Origin: Bisporella sp. PMI_857 | Lineage: Eukaryota; Ascomycota; Leotiomycetes; Helotiales; Helotiaceae | DNA: 64,000 bases | Direction: 5' to 3' | Assembly: GCA_021307315.1 (NCBI GenBank) | Contig: JAJSPD010000011.1 | Coordinates: 558,001-622,000 of the forward strand | Part shown: positions 18,254 to 29,057 of the stretch, in pieces | Layout: the number at the start of each line of letters is the position of its first letter | Position numbering within the stretch: position 1 is the first letter of the stretch | Program-made: the position numbers and the translations under genes | The notes under the pieces: model-generated | What the model was told of the DNA's origin: nothing | The model's database searches: none | The model's input: the letters and a program-made list of their open reading frames with translations, nothing else

Positions 18254-18845
18254 CCCCAAATAATTATCTTTACGGACCTGGAAAGCAACGCAGCGCGTCG
18301 ATACGGACTCGTAAACTTTTTTCGTGCAATCTACTTGTCGGATCACTCTACCCGTGGCAACACCACGTAATTGCTACGCAGTTGCCTGTTGGGTTGAATG
18401 TGATCTGATTGTTGAAGGATGAATCAAGGGATGAGGATATGCCTCATCCCTAAGTCATGTGACTTCGTCACATGACCCATCCTCCATTCAGTAACTAATC
18501 TATACTGGTAAATATTGATACAAACACTACTATTTTATTATACAATTCAGCTAATACCTAGCCGCTGTAGCTGCATGCCTGTAGCCGCTATAGCTGTCAG
18601 CCTGTAGTCGCTGTAGCTGCAAGCCTGTAAATGCTGCATCTGCAAGCCTGTAACCGCTGTAGCTGCAAGCTTGTAGCTAGCTGTAAGCTAAGTACGCCGT
18701 TTGCAGCTTTAATAATAATACTAATTCTCGTGAAAAAGAAGCGATTTCTATTGCAAATTAAGTATTTGTAAAAATATAAAAGTAAATTTACAGGTCCGTA
18801 TTAACGCGTTGTGTTGCTTTCTAGGTCCGTAAAAATTATTTTGAG
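18254..18845. mobile_element. Non-autonomous TIR element (about 590 bp, family M)
   Basis: Inverted ends of about 60 bp: the left end CTTTACGGACCTGGAAAGCA is mirrored at the right end, where the reverse complement reads TTTTACGGACCTAGAAAGCA. Similarity continues through GCGCGT and ACGGAC. The interior is non-coding and holds a 23-bp minisatellite. No target duplication was found. Confidence 0.65.
18561..18690 (+). repeat. 23-bp minisatellite, array 1
   Basis: About five tandem units of CCTGTAACCGCTGTAGCTGC plus AAG, with substitutions, inside TIR element M. Confidence 0.8.
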
Positions 18846-19049
18846 TAGTGTTTAGTGTTGTGGTGAAATGTAACAGATAGAGGGCAGCAGGAGGGATTGC
18901 AATATAACAGGTAAAAATACATGACTAGCGATGTAGTTGCAAAAGTAAGGAATTGATATTAGAAGTATGCTTGTAAGTCTAACTTGGAAAGAAAAACTCA
19001 AGCTTGCTTTGTTCAGAGAGCTCTAGCTGTTCCTTATATCTTTAACTGT

Positions 19050-19120
19050 GCTGTAGCTGTGAGCCTGTAGCTGTTGTAGCTGTGAGCCTGTGCCTGCTGT
19101 AGCTGTAAGCCTGTGGCTGG
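19050..19120 (+). repeat. 23-bp minisatellite, array 2
   Basis: About three tandem units of the type CCTGTAGCTGTTGTAGCTGT plus GAG. Clearly related to array 1 but located outside element M. Confidence 0.7.
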
Positions 19121-19230
19121 CCATAGGCGGAGCGTGCCGATTGCAGCCCTGAAAGTACTACAGCTGAAAAGCTTTCGGCTGGCTGTTAGGCTGTCATGAT
19201 GGCCGTCTTTAACCGACCCTGGCTGTTACA

Positions 19231-19484
19231 TGTCACGGCCCTGACTTCTTAGACGGAGCTCAGCACCGGACACCCCAGAGCTCGGACGGAGCTCAGCACC
19301 GGACATCCTAAAGCTCGCTTATACTGGCCTCCGGCCAGCTTCCTGTATATAGAGCGCTGCTTTCCTTCCCTTCTTCTGTCTGTAGCTTGTTCTCTTAGTT
19401 ATAGCAATTGATAGCTGTTCACATCTTTGAGTCCTTCCACCTGGATCTACGGATCGAGATCCCTGTTCAGTTTGAGTTGTTACA
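19231..19484 (-). repeat. LTR, family C copy (254 bp)
   Basis: Reverse-strand copy running from TGTCACGGCCC to GAGTTGTTACA. Matches 15780-18046 without the piggyBac insertion. No clean target duplication. Confidence 0.8.
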
Positions 19485-20126
19485 GTCCCTAGCAGGCCTC
19501 GCTTCAATCGCTAACGATAGAACACTAAACACTTGGAGGAATTAACTTCAAATTAACCTGTTACTAATTATGCACGAGATCTCGTTGACTATGTACTACT
19601 GAAAGTGGAGAATATTGGCAGAGGCAATTTTGTATGGGCTGAAGGAGGCATTGGAAACCGAAGGAAATGTATATTATGTAATATGGACTAGGGCCCTCTA
19701 GGCTTAGCCGGGGGTAATAAAACTACTACTACTCATACCTGGCGATTAAATGCTTGGCACCGAGACCTAAGTTGTGTTAGTGCTGTGTGTTAGCGGTATA
19801 GAAAAAGCTGTCGTCTTTATAAAGTTATGCCCTCCTCTACACCGCCGATCCGACTGCCGATAGGACTGCCCGCTAAGCCTATTCTAATTTCGCTTAGCCT
19901 ATTCGAGTCAGCATAGCTCTTGAGGAGGCTGAGCACCTTCATACCCACAGCCTCATGGCTATATTTTCAAACTTCACCATCGACCCTTGAAATGCTTTCC
20001 TATTATCCCACAACTCATCCTCTGCCCCTACTGAACACAATAACCCTTTTCTGTTCTTGCTGCCGTGCGCCATTTCCTGACTTAACATCAACTGGAGCCT
20101 AAATTTCGCACCAGATCGCGTTTGAA
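19485..20126. other. Upstream region of HET gene, no gene seen
   Basis: No coding signal of its own. It is the 5' flank of the HET gene that starts at 20127. Confidence 0.4.
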
Positions 20127-21980
20127 ATGAGGCTTATCAACACAGAAACATATGAAGTGAAGGAATTCATCGAGTCCTACGATGAAAGTTTCGGCGTGGA
20201 CCTACCCTTTTATGTGATCTTATCTCATACCTGGGGCGTGGATGAGGTGACCTTCGAAGATGTCGAAAGGGGGAATTTCAAGAAAAAGAAGGGATTTCAG
20301 AAGCTCGAGGGATTTTGCAGGATGGCGCGGTCCAATGGTTTTTCTTGGGCATGGATGGACACATGTTGCATCGATAAACGAAATTCCACTGAGCTGAGCG
20401 AGGCTATTAATTCCATGTTCGCTTGGTATAAAAGGAGCTTGGTGTGCTATGTGTATTTGGATGACTTCGATGGTTTTGGAGATTATGGAAGATGTCGATG
20501 GTTTACACGAGGGTGGACTTTGCAGGAACTTATTTCTCCCCGAATGGTAGTTTTCTTCAATCGGGATTGGAAAGACTTCGGGGAAAGATCTGAATTGGCG
20601 GAACGAATCTCACAGGTCACTTGGATAGATGAGGCCCTTCTACGGTCACAGTCGAACTTGTCTGACTTTAGCGTGGCTGAGAAAATGAGATGGGCCTCTA
20701 GGAGAAAGACGACAAGGGTTGAAGACGGATCTTACTCGCTCCTCGGATTGTTCAACGTCAACATACCGCTCTTATATGGAGAAGGCCACGCTGCGTTTTA
20801 CCGCCTCCAAGAAGAAATCATTAAGTCATCCAGTGATCTGTCTATGTTTGTGTGGTGGAAACCCTGGGGCGTCAGTACACTTGACTCGAATACAAATTGG
20901 GGTTTATTTGCTTCGTCACCCGCATTTTTCGAGTTAGCAGATGGTGTTGTTCCTAAGAGGATGCTCAAGGGAGAAACGACTGAAATTCTGGCTTCTCGGC
21001 CTTTCAACATAACCAACACTGGGTTGCAGATCCAGCTTGACTGTACCCTCCAAGATTCTGCCCTTACAGATTTAGGCATCACTTCACAAGCTTCTTTTCT
21101 AAAAGCGGATCTTGAATGCGTTCATAGGCGGGACCGGAGACTAAAATTCTTTTTGGCTTTGGCTTTGAGAGGCGAAAACTGTGTTCCCTCTCTGTTTGAT
21201 AAGGCGAAACCGAAGTTAGCCGCCCCTTTGAATGCGATTAGGTGTCACCGAGTTCATTCATTGTGCGAAGGCGAAGAAAATATTGGTCAAGGCGTGTCTA
21301 TCAACAGAGTTTTACTACTACCACTTATGATATATCCGCTGCGGGGAAGTCAGACACTCAAATCAGTGATTCCACAATCTATGAAGTTCGACTCGTCTAT
21401 CGTCTTTGACAATGGGGTTTCATCATACCAGTTAGTGTTTCAAGAAGGTGGTGATTATGGGAGGGGGTTTTTAGCACAACAGGGTCTAAGTCGATTTTCA
21501 ACAAATGCGTGCTTCTTTGTCTTTCGAAACGCTCACGGAAAGTCTTTCTCGCTGAAGGTTGTGGTGGATGCGATGCCCCATTTTCAAGCCTTTAATAATG
21601 TTCTATGCTTTTTCAAGGACAATACCGTGGTCAACTCTTTGTCCTGGCAAATTCAAGTTTCTGACGGAAAACCTCTGCCAGCAAAATTCGAAATACAGAG
21701 TGGCAAGTTGGTGTCTGTGTCGGCAAGATATTCTGTTGGTAAGACTGGTCTTCGCCAACTCAAGTTACATGTATCTGTGGATGAGCCGAATATCATGGAG
21801 GGTATAATTTCAGGGAAGCATTCGGATAGAGAACAAACTGGAGACTGGTGGGTGAAACCAGGCGCTCGACCACCACTAATGCACTTGAGGGGTGTCCCAG
21901 TATATTTTGGTCCACCGGTTGATTCGGTAACTAAGACACCGCTCAGGCCGCCCAGGAATGGTGATTATTTCCAATCTTAG
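20127..21980 (+). CDS. HET-domain protein (617 aa)
   Basis: An intact, apparently intronless gene. The HET domain spans about residues 25-240 with the conserved stretches FYVILSHTWG, WAWMDTCCIDK, INSMFAWYKRS, RWFTRGWTLQELISP and SYSLLGLFNVNIPLLYGEG. HET domains trigger cell death in heterokaryon incompatibility and act as fungal Toll/IL-1-receptor-like signalling modules. The remaining 370 residues have no repeat or nucleotide-binding motif I can recognise, so this is the HET-plus-unknown-C-terminus type. The start is the first ATG, at 20127, directly before the HET motif block. It stands between transposon-rich flanks, and no stop or frameshift is visible. Confidence 0.92.
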   Translation: MRLINTETYEVKEFIESYDESFGVDLPFYVILSHTWGVDEVTFEDVERGNFKKKKGFQKLEGFCRMARSNGFSWAWMDTCCIDKRNSTELSEAINSMFAWYKRSLVCYVYLDDFDGFGDYGRCRWFTRGWTLQELISPRMVVFFNRDWKDFGERSELAERISQVTWIDEALLRSQSNLSDFSVAEKMRWASRRKTTRVEDGSYSLLGLFNVNIPLLYGEGHAAFYRLQEEIIKSSSDLSMFVWWKPWGVSTLDSNTNWGLFASSPAFFELADGVVPKRMLKGETTEILASRPFNITNTGLQIQLDCTLQDSALTDLGITSQASFLKADLECVHRRDRRLKFFLALALRGENCVPSLFDKAKPKLAAPLNAIRCHRVHSLCEGEENIGQGVSINRVLLLPLMIYPLRGSQTLKSVIPQSMKFDSSIVFDNGVSSYQLVFQEGGDYGRGFLAQQGLSRFSTNACFFVFRNAHGKSFSLKVVVDAMPHFQAFNNVLCFFKDNTVVNSLSWQIQVSDGKPLPAKFEIQSGKLVSVSARYSVGKTGLRQLKLHVSVDEPNIMEGIISGKHSDREQTGDWWVKPGARPPLMHLRGVPVYFGPPVDSVTKTPLRPPRNGDYFQS

Positions 21981-22562
21981 GATTCTTCTCACGAGGATAT
22001 ATTATAAGCAGCTATACAAGTTTTCTAAATTTGAAGTGATTCTTTTATGTGTATGATAGACGGTACTGTAACCCCTAAACCTTGTTCAACTTGTGTTATT
22101 ATAATTATTTCACAAAGCACTGGTCGGAGGATGTTGGGAAACGGGAATTTTCCGGCAAGGTAAGCGCAGCCACAAACGTCACAGCCACACGTTTAGCAGC
22201 CACCGATTTAATTACATATAATTTTACCGAGATTACTATAACCACACCGCCGCTGACCAGGATCCTTGATCGCTTGATTAGAGGAGGTATCATCCTTTGT
22301 GGTGACATTGTATGACATTGCATGCTCTAGCCGCCACAACACTAGCATTGACTTTTTAGCATTATAATAAAACTCAGAAATATATATCTAATCGTTCTAT
22401 GAGTTTAAAAAGCGAAAAGAGCTTAATAGTGGTGTCGCGGGTCGAGGGGTCTTACCACACTATAATCAGAGGCTCTCTATAATTTAGGTGGGCGGCGATG
22501 ACGCGATCGTAATTTTCGAAATTAATAGGTCGAGAGTGTTCAGGAGAGGTATATAATATAAC
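21981..22562. other. No recognisable gene
   Basis: AT-rich 3' flank of the HET gene, ending at the 9-bp duplication of the MULE-like element. Confidence 0.45.
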
Positions 22563-23167
22563 CGGCAAATATCTCATATACCACCATTTACCTGTATTAT
22601 TTCTGAAATACCACACTTTTGTTTGGACTCTTTCTCATATACCACTACTTTTTTCTTGGCACCAAAACAGTGGTATATCAGATATACACCTGCAAAATGA
22701 TGGTATTTCAGAAAAGAACCTGTTTCACGTTGTACATCTGAAATACCATCTAATTGTAGGAACACCCGGTTTGCAGTAATTACTTATACTTTACCCTGAG
22801 GGCACGCACGCATGTGTTTCATACGCAATGCTCGTTGAGGTTGGTAGATAAGTCTTGATTGTTCTAAGCTCTTGTTCTAAGAGGTTGAGTAAGATCGAAG
22901 TCCTAGTCACATGATCATAACTACATACAAATGGCTACTAACAATAAATTTGATATACAATAAACAGAACTGGGATATGAAGCAGATCGAGTATTTAGAG
23001 TATTACTATAGACAGCTTTCAAAAAAGTATCATATTTTCCGATATACTATTGTTTTACGTGCTTATATCTCATATACCACAAGTGTGGTATATGAGAAAG
23101 AGTCCAAACAAAAGTGTGGTATTTCAGAAATAATACAGGCAAATGGTGGTATATGAGATATTTTCCG
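22563..23167. mobile_element. MULE-like MITE (605 bp, 9-bp TSD TAATATAAC)
   Basis: Inverted repeats of about 83 bp form the ends. The left starts CGGCAAATATCTCATATACC; the right, read in reverse, starts CGGAAAATATCTCATATACC. Both continue together through CTGAAATACCACACTTTTGT. Direct repeats TAATATAAC at 22554-22562 and 23168-23176 give a 9-bp target duplication, as in Mutator-like elements. The interior has no transposase. It shares about 120 bp with 15125-15275. Confidence 0.88.
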
Positions 23168-23269
23168 TAATATAACTGTTGAGAATTGGTGGGCTACACC
23201 ACCAATTCTCAACAAAAACTGCCTTTATATAACCGTGACCGTGACATCAAGTACAAGTTTTTCACGGCC

Positions 23270-23534
23270 CTATCTTGGAGCTTGGCTCCTGGCACTACAG
23301 AGCTCAGTAGAGCTTGGCTCCCGATACCACAAGGGCTCGGCATCTTAGAGCTTGGCGACCGACACTACGGGGCTCGCCCCTGGCCAGCCTCCTGTATATA
23401 AAGCACTGCTTTCCTTCCCTTCTTCTGCCCGTAGCTTGTTCTCTTTGTTATAACAATTGACAGTCGTTCACACCTTTGAATCCTTCTACCTGAGATCTAC
23501 GGATCGAGATCCCTGTTCGCTTCGAGTTGTTACA
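23270..23534 (-). repeat. LTR, family C copy (about 265 bp)
   Basis: Reverse-strand copy from TTTCACGGCCC to GAGTTGTTACA, similar to the other family C LTRs. No certain target duplication. Confidence 0.75.
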
Positions 23535-23599
23535 GTTCCCTTTTTTTTGTGTTCTACAAGTATTATATCACTTTGCCCACCCGATTGGCTATTCTGTAG

Positions 23600-23835
23600 C
23601 ACTGATTTACTCCGTGACAATTACTAATATATCACGGAGAGTACTCAGTAGTGCTGTGAACAGCTAATTGATGGTTGACAATTCCAAATAGCGAAGTGAT
23701 ATTATTGTATGTATACACGCTTGAAGAACAAGTAATCTACAGTTGAGCTGCTCTCATGGATACAATCTTCTTAGCCTTCCTCGGCAAGCTCGCGTATCCA
23801 CTTCCCACAGCAGGTCTATTCTGTGACATAATACT
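23600..23835 (-). mobile_element. Tc1/mariner relic, 3' end
   Basis: Matches 3370-3590 in reverse orientation at high identity. Non-coding remnant only. Confidence 0.65.
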
Positions 23836-24032
23836 AATTAGCTCACAGCCATATAGTTCCTGACTGTCACGTAGTCAATTCATTCATGGCTATGCCGCGT
23901 AGTTAATTTCTGATAATTTACTTATTGATTTTTGAATACATAGTTAAACTTTAACAACTGGGCTAAGGTCCTTGATGATGAATACGAAGTTTTATCCAGA
24001 AACATGCAATAATAATGAAGTTATAATAGAGG

Positions 24033-24360
24033 TGTTAACGCGTAGGAGACGACGTTGCGAACAAAGCTGCTGAGCTCGCCAAGCCGGCGTACTTACTACC
24101 TGCGAAATAGCGTAGAAATAGAAGAAGAGAGTCACGGGGCCTTCAGAGAGTATGGGGTAAAACGAGTCAATTGCTGAAGGTTGTAGAACGTGAACTACAG
24201 GAGAGAATCTCTCTGCTTACAGAGGTGTGATACTCACACGTGAGTATCATACGTCAGTAGATTCATCATCGAAGGCAAAAGTACGTATGCATCTTGCGCA
24301 AACATACCTACAACTTCCACAATAGGCTAGGTATGATCCTTAGACCTGGCCTGTTCAACA
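24033..24360 (-). repeat. LTR-like repeat, family H
   Basis: Minus-strand sequence running TGTTGAACAGGCC...GCGTTAACA. Shares long blocks with 55919-56150 (for example CTACAACCTTCAGCAATTGA and ATACTCTCTGAAGGCC) and with 41929-42016. No target duplication was found. Confidence 0.7.
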
Positions 24361-24777
24361 AACAGCCGTTGAGGGGATAGCCGGCTTGCTTATTAATTTG
24401 AGACTGAGAACACTGGAAACTGTAAGGAACGCGATGCAAGACATGTAAATTTGATATTTTGTGTGTGCTATCGTATTAAGATAAACAAAAGGCCACGCTG
24501 CTGGCGCTGTAACGATACCTAGGACCTATACCTCCGTAAGGGGATGATGAAACACTTTGTCAAGATCGCGAAAAAGATAACCCTGCGTAAATACCTGTCT
24601 GTTATGCTTTGTCTGTCACAACCAGCTTATAGCTTACTTGGCCGACCTGTCATGGCGCCACCTGCGCCATGAACACAAGACGAGAATAATTAGTCGAGAA
24701 CCAATTGCGTACTAAGGTATATATACTAGTACCGTGACACTGTCTACAGGCGATTGTTTTTGTTTTTTCAAGTTTGC
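24361..24777. other. No recognisable gene
   Basis: AT-rich flank downstream of the P450 gene. Confidence 0.4.
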
Positions 24778-26340
24778 TTAATGCTCCTCATAATGAACAC
24801 ACTGGCACTCGACACAATCGCACTCAGTTCCGCACTCACATCCCCTCGGCCCAGGCTGTGGCCGCAGATTTCGCGGCGTGAAAACAAGGCGGCACGCGTC
24901 CTGCCGGGAACGGAACCCGTTAGCCTCGAACGGCGCCATGGACAGCGGCGTAGTCTCAGGTGCGACCGATAGGCGGAACTCGCGGACGACCGCCGCCAGG
25001 ATCATGCGCATCTGGAAAATGGCCATGTTGCCGCCTGGGCAGCGACGGGCGCCCATCCCGAAAGGCGCAAGGCAGCGACGCCGCTCAGTATTTAAGTTAG
25101 AGTCGTCGTCTAGCCAGCGCGCCGGGTCGAACTCGTCGTAGTTGGGGAATAGGTCCGGCCGCTGCCGACTGAGGGAAAGCGACTGTGTTGTCACTACAGT
25201 GCCTGCAGGGACGTAGTAGCCTAAGATGTCTAAGCCGCCCCGAGGCACGACGCGGCTACCCGTTAAGGCCACCGGCGGGCGGAAGCGCAAGCCTTCTGTA
25301 ATACAGGCGTTGAGCAGCTTTAAGTGCTCAAGGTCGTTGAACCCCTCAACTGACTGAAGCTCCTTATGCATAGCCTCGACTAGACTTGGTTCTTGGGCGA
25401 GATAATAGAAAATGAAGGCTAATGCCGACGATGTGGTTTCAGTGGCGGCGAGAATCTGGCCGGCCATTTCGGCGCTTATTTCAGTCTTACTCTCTCCGAA
25501 TCGCCCGGGCTTCATACTTTTCATGAGCAGTTCGTATACCGCGGACACGTCGCTATTTCCCGCCTCCTTTTCGGCTACCTCAACGATTTCTTTACCGAGA
25601 TAAAACAAGTAGTCGCTAGAACGAACTCGAAAAGCAGCATGGCGAAAAGGGCTCAGCTTTAGCCATGCGAAAAGCCATTCAGGAAAGCAGAGGCGCCACA
25701 CAACAAGAAAGTTGTACTCGCCGACAACATGAGGGAAGTCTCCCGGCTCCAGATTCGCCTGAGGGCCGGCCATGACAATCTGCGAGTTCAGAAGCGTCGC
25801 GATACGTAAGTGATAGACAATATCTTCCGGACTTTTACCCCGAGATGCACCTAGATTGGCGACCATTTGCACGATGTTCTTCTCAAACGTAGGCTGCCAA
25901 TACCGAAGTGCTTTGGTTGTTGTCGCTATCATGACAGGGCGGCGGCGCGAGCGAGCAACAGGGTTCTGTGGGTATGTGACCGTCCAGTCGTGGCCGCCGA
26001 TGCGCAGCGCCCGGATGGCCGTAGGCGCCGTGTCGAGGTCCTGTCTCACAAAGAGGGTCTGCACAGATTGTACGTCGTTGAGAAGGACCATGTTCGGCGA
26101 GATTCGCACTATAGGTCCATACTTCGACAGAAGACCATCAGCTTCGAAAGACAGCCGGCCATGCCATCTCTGCCAGCGGATCCAAAAAGAACTTGCAGCC
26201 GGAAACCGGGGGCCTGGGATTTTTGAAAGGACGTGGAGCTTAGACCAGTATATCATTTGGCAGGTTTTGAACAGAGCAAACACGGCCAGCATCGCCAGTG
26301 CTGCGCTCGTCGACGAGCCCGTCAAGATAATCTCTAGCAT
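24778..26340 (-). CDS. Cytochrome P450 monooxygenase with Cys-rich C-terminal tail (520 aa)
   Basis: A complete, intronless microsomal-type P450. The N-terminal hydrophobic anchor is at about residues 8-30, with the hinge KIPGPRFP at 40-47. The I-helix ATETTSS is at 299-305, the K-helix ExxR at Glu349-Arg352, the FDPARW motif at 404-409, and the heme loop PFGMGARRCPGG with the axial Cys434. It should oxidise a small molecule at the ER using NADPH-P450 reductase; substrate and CYP family cannot be told here. The last 20 residues carry six Cys as CxCxxxCxCxxCxC (Cys501-514), which is not a P450 feature I know. GC-rich coding between very AT-rich flanks shows it has escaped RIP-like decay. The start ATG at 26340 directly precedes the anchor. 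Confidence 0.95.
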   Translation of the reverse strand: MLEIILTGSSTSAALAMLAVFALFKTCQMIYWSKLHVLSKIPGPRFPAASSFWIRWQRWHGRLSFEADGLLSKYGPIVRISPNMVLLNDVQSVQTLFVRQDLDTAPTAIRALRIGGHDWTVTYPQNPVARSRRRPVMIATTTKALRYWQPTFEKNIVQMVANLGASRGKSPEDIVYHLRIATLLNSQIVMAGPQANLEPGDFPHVVGEYNFLVVWRLCFPEWLFAWLKLSPFRHAAFRVRSSDYLFYLGKEIVEVAEKEAGNSDVSAVYELLMKSMKPGRFGESKTEISAEMAGQILAATETTSSALAFIFYYLAQEPSLVEAMHKELQSVEGFNDLEHLKLLNACITEGLRFRPPVALTGSRVVPRGGLDILGYYVPAGTVVTTQSLSLSRQRPDLFPNYDEFDPARWLDDDSNLNTERRRCLAPFGMGARRCPGGNMAIFQMRMILAAVVREFRLSVAPETTPLSMAPFEANGFRSRQDACRLVFTPRNLRPQPGPRGCECGTECDCVECQCVHYEEH

Positions 26341-26631
26341 GTTGAAGTGCTTCAGTTGCAGTAAAGCCGATGTTTAGCAGGATCGAAAAAATGTTGCTTT
26401 AACCTGTAGATTTAATGCAGGAGTGTCAGTTCTTTCTTCTGAATGGCCGCTGTCCTTTATTTCATATATAGAAATCCACAAAAGCTCTTCCCAGAACAAC
26501 AGCATTTATTTCCTGTTTAGGCTCGGAGGTGGTTGTTCCGTGGAGTGATTCATGGATCAAAAAGCGTACATCGTAGCAGATCCAGAATTAAGGTTTTATT
26601 TATCTGTCTACTTCGTACATGCCCGAATATT
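26341..26631. other. P450 upstream region
   Basis: Short non-coding stretch between the P450 start and a transposase relic. It may hold the P450 promoter. Confidence 0.35.
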
Positions 26632-27772
26632 TCAAAAGCCACACCGTCTCCACTTGGAAATGCTTGGCAATGCTGTTTTTGATTTTCTGCCGTATTTTGT
26701 AAGGCCTCCTTCCGCTAGAATCACTGCAATACATCGTTCACTCATTCCCTTGATCAAGTCTTGTATAGTAGCCTGTGTAATTGACCCCCATGCTTCATTA
26801 ACAGCTTCCTTTAGCTTTTTATAGGAACGATAGTAGTCTGAGTACTTTTCATGAATATAATACTTCATCATATCCCAAATAGTCTCAATAGGATTCAAAT
26901 CAGGTGAGCTTGCAGGCCGAAATATCGGCGTAATGCCAATACTTGATAAACCACTGGTAGTAAACGCTACAGAGTGACCTTTTGCGTTATCTTGCTGAAA
27001 AATCAGCACCGGATATTGCTGTATAATTCCTTGTACCAAAAGCACAATAATTTCTGAGTACGATCCTTCATTAATCGTTTCCCAATCCTTCTCCTAAAAC
27101 TGCCCTTTGTGCCGGCCGTATTTGCCTGATATTGACCTCTAAAACATCTATCTAATCTTGCGTTGAATTCGGTCATCAACGCAATCTTCGTGGTACAATT
27201 CTGACTCGCCAATACGCCTAATTATCCAGACTTTTGTATGCTTTCCAAGATTAACCCAAGTCTCGTCAGCCCAAAGCATGTTGTTCCATTGTTTCGTCAG
27301 TCCAAAAAACGTGTTCCCAAGCCCAAGCTAATCGATCTTGTTTGTGTTTGTCGGTAAGTAAAGGTTTACGCCTTGCAAGACGTCGGCCGAATCCTTTTTT
27401 AAAACCAGTTAGTATTGCTTTCAAGCTACAGTCGAAGTCAAGAATATTTGGAATATCTTCTCAAGGCGTACGACAATTTTTGCGCGAGCTCGTAACCCAT
27501 TCTATAAGGCGTTTACGCTTTGGAGTATTAAGCCAAACTTTGCGGCCAGATCGTCGTCGTTGAGGTGTTAAAGAATGAGAAACAGCATATTAAACTTGAT
27601 TTCGAGTAAGGTTGAGTTGTAAAGCTACTTCGTCTTGAGAATAGCCTACATATTGATATAAAGTTTGAGCTCGAAGTCGGTCATCGCGTGTATAATACCG
27701 ATGCGATAGTGTTTTTGGTGTAGTTACACAGTATGTAGTTGAAAAACAGTGTAAAAGCGGCGTTCCGAGCAT
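26632..27772 (-). pseudogene. Tc1/mariner transposase relic, RIP-like decay
   Basis: Read on the minus strand, the pieces follow the family order: an N-terminal helix-turn-helix (27772-27590, GYSQDEVALQLNLTRNQV), a first acidic motif ADETW at about 27270, and a C-terminal DDE domain (27045-26632) with FQQDNAKGH and SSPDLNPIE. Stops and frame changes separate them. The domain is that of DDE_3-type Tc1 elements of fungi. Non-functional. Its sequence differs from the relics at 3281 and 23600. Confidence 0.85.
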
Positions 27773-28867
27773 TTTATAATCATTGGCTGTACTTGGTGTG
27801 GAGACAAAGCGTCATACTAAAGTGCGCGGCCCAGATTTTGTTGGAATATTCAGGCATGTACAAAGTACAGATAGTTGCAGCCCTGTCTAGCGGCAATATC
27901 GAGAAAGGTCAGATCCAATCGCAACTTTGCGCCCCGGCTCATGATTTAGCCGGCGGACAGGGTTATTATTCGGACTCGACGTGGTCGCTACAACTTCATG
28001 GTCACCCTGGCAGTCGTCCTTGTCGCTTTTTTCTTCTACTCCGCTTATTATATTGACCACGGCTGGCCATTTGTCAATGCTAGCATTCAAGCCTTTACTG
28101 GCAGCTGCGGCACGACATCTTAGATCAACTTTTTTGTTACGGTTTAATTAGGCCTGGGCCAATCAAGATAGATGATCTAACCCGTGGGTTGTATGGTTTG
28201 GAGTAGATATATCACATATACTATAAAGAATACTATTTGAGTTGAGCACGACGCTCCTATCCTAAGAAATATCATTTATTTATATAGAACTTCCGTGGCC
28301 CGAGATCAGTGGGATCACTTTGATCAGTTGGATCAGCCTTTGATCCTTTTGATCTTCCTTGTCAGAATATAACTCACTCTTGGTAATATTGGGTGTGGCG
28401 CTACACTTTTTGACATTCCTGATCCTGTTGATCTGTTACGTGACTCAGGGGTTCTCCGTATAAGTGACAGAAATAAGGTCTCTCGGCTGGGGAATCAATT
28501 GAAGGATTTGCGTCGCGGTCCTATAGGTTACGTGCACGCCACATTGTTATTCATTGACAGATGTGCCACAACCGCGAATCTCGTTGGTTCGCTTAGCTAG
28601 GACTCTGAAACTGGTCATGGTTATATCAGGGCAGTTCCAGCAGTAGTTACACCTTTTCTCTTTGGTTTAGAATCTTCGTATTTGATACCTCACACAGCTG
28701 TAGCCGGCGCCTGTATTGGGATCGTGACACTTGAAAGTGTATTCTTGTATCCGTAAAATGTTGAATCAGTGCATAATTGGTCGGTAATCCATGTAATCGC
28801 TCATGTTCAAAAGCTGCATTAAATAGTATATATTATAAGTGTTGGTATGAGTGAATAGCGTACCCCG
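27773..28867. other. No clear gene; one tiny membrane-like frame and GATC-rich text
   Basis: A 41-codon frame at 27998-28123 (starts MVTLAVVLVAFFFYSAYY) would give one membrane helix. It is open upstream only to a nearby stop and has no recognised relative, so it may be a gene scrap. At 28305-28430 the words GATC and TTGATC recur many times, like a decayed simple repeat. Confidence 0.35.
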
Positions 28868-29001
28868 CGACGCTCGGACTGTGACGGTTAGCACATTACC
28901 AGCTCGCCTGTGTTCCTTAATTGGGACTAGTGGCCCATGGTCTGACTTGGACTTAGCCGACAGCTCCTACTCGAGCACGGACCTCCTATTGTGAATTGTA
29001 C
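28868..29001 (+). repeat. Dispersed repeat F, copy 2
   Basis: Matches 11707-11849 in the same orientation. Bordered by GACGCTCGGAC on the left and again at about 29030. Confidence 0.65.
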
Positions 29002-29057
29002 AGCCAAGGTTACTGAATCAATACCCCCACGACGCTCGGACCATATGAATATATTAT

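Noticed and set aside
19319..19507. Recurring frames (VDPGGRTQRCEQLSIAITKR) at 19.4, 41.8 and 44.5 kb
   Set aside because: They are the same stretch of LTR family C read through, not a conserved peptide gene.
27998..28123. 41-codon membrane-like frame
   Set aside because: Too short and isolated to call a gene; noted only in the intergenic entry.
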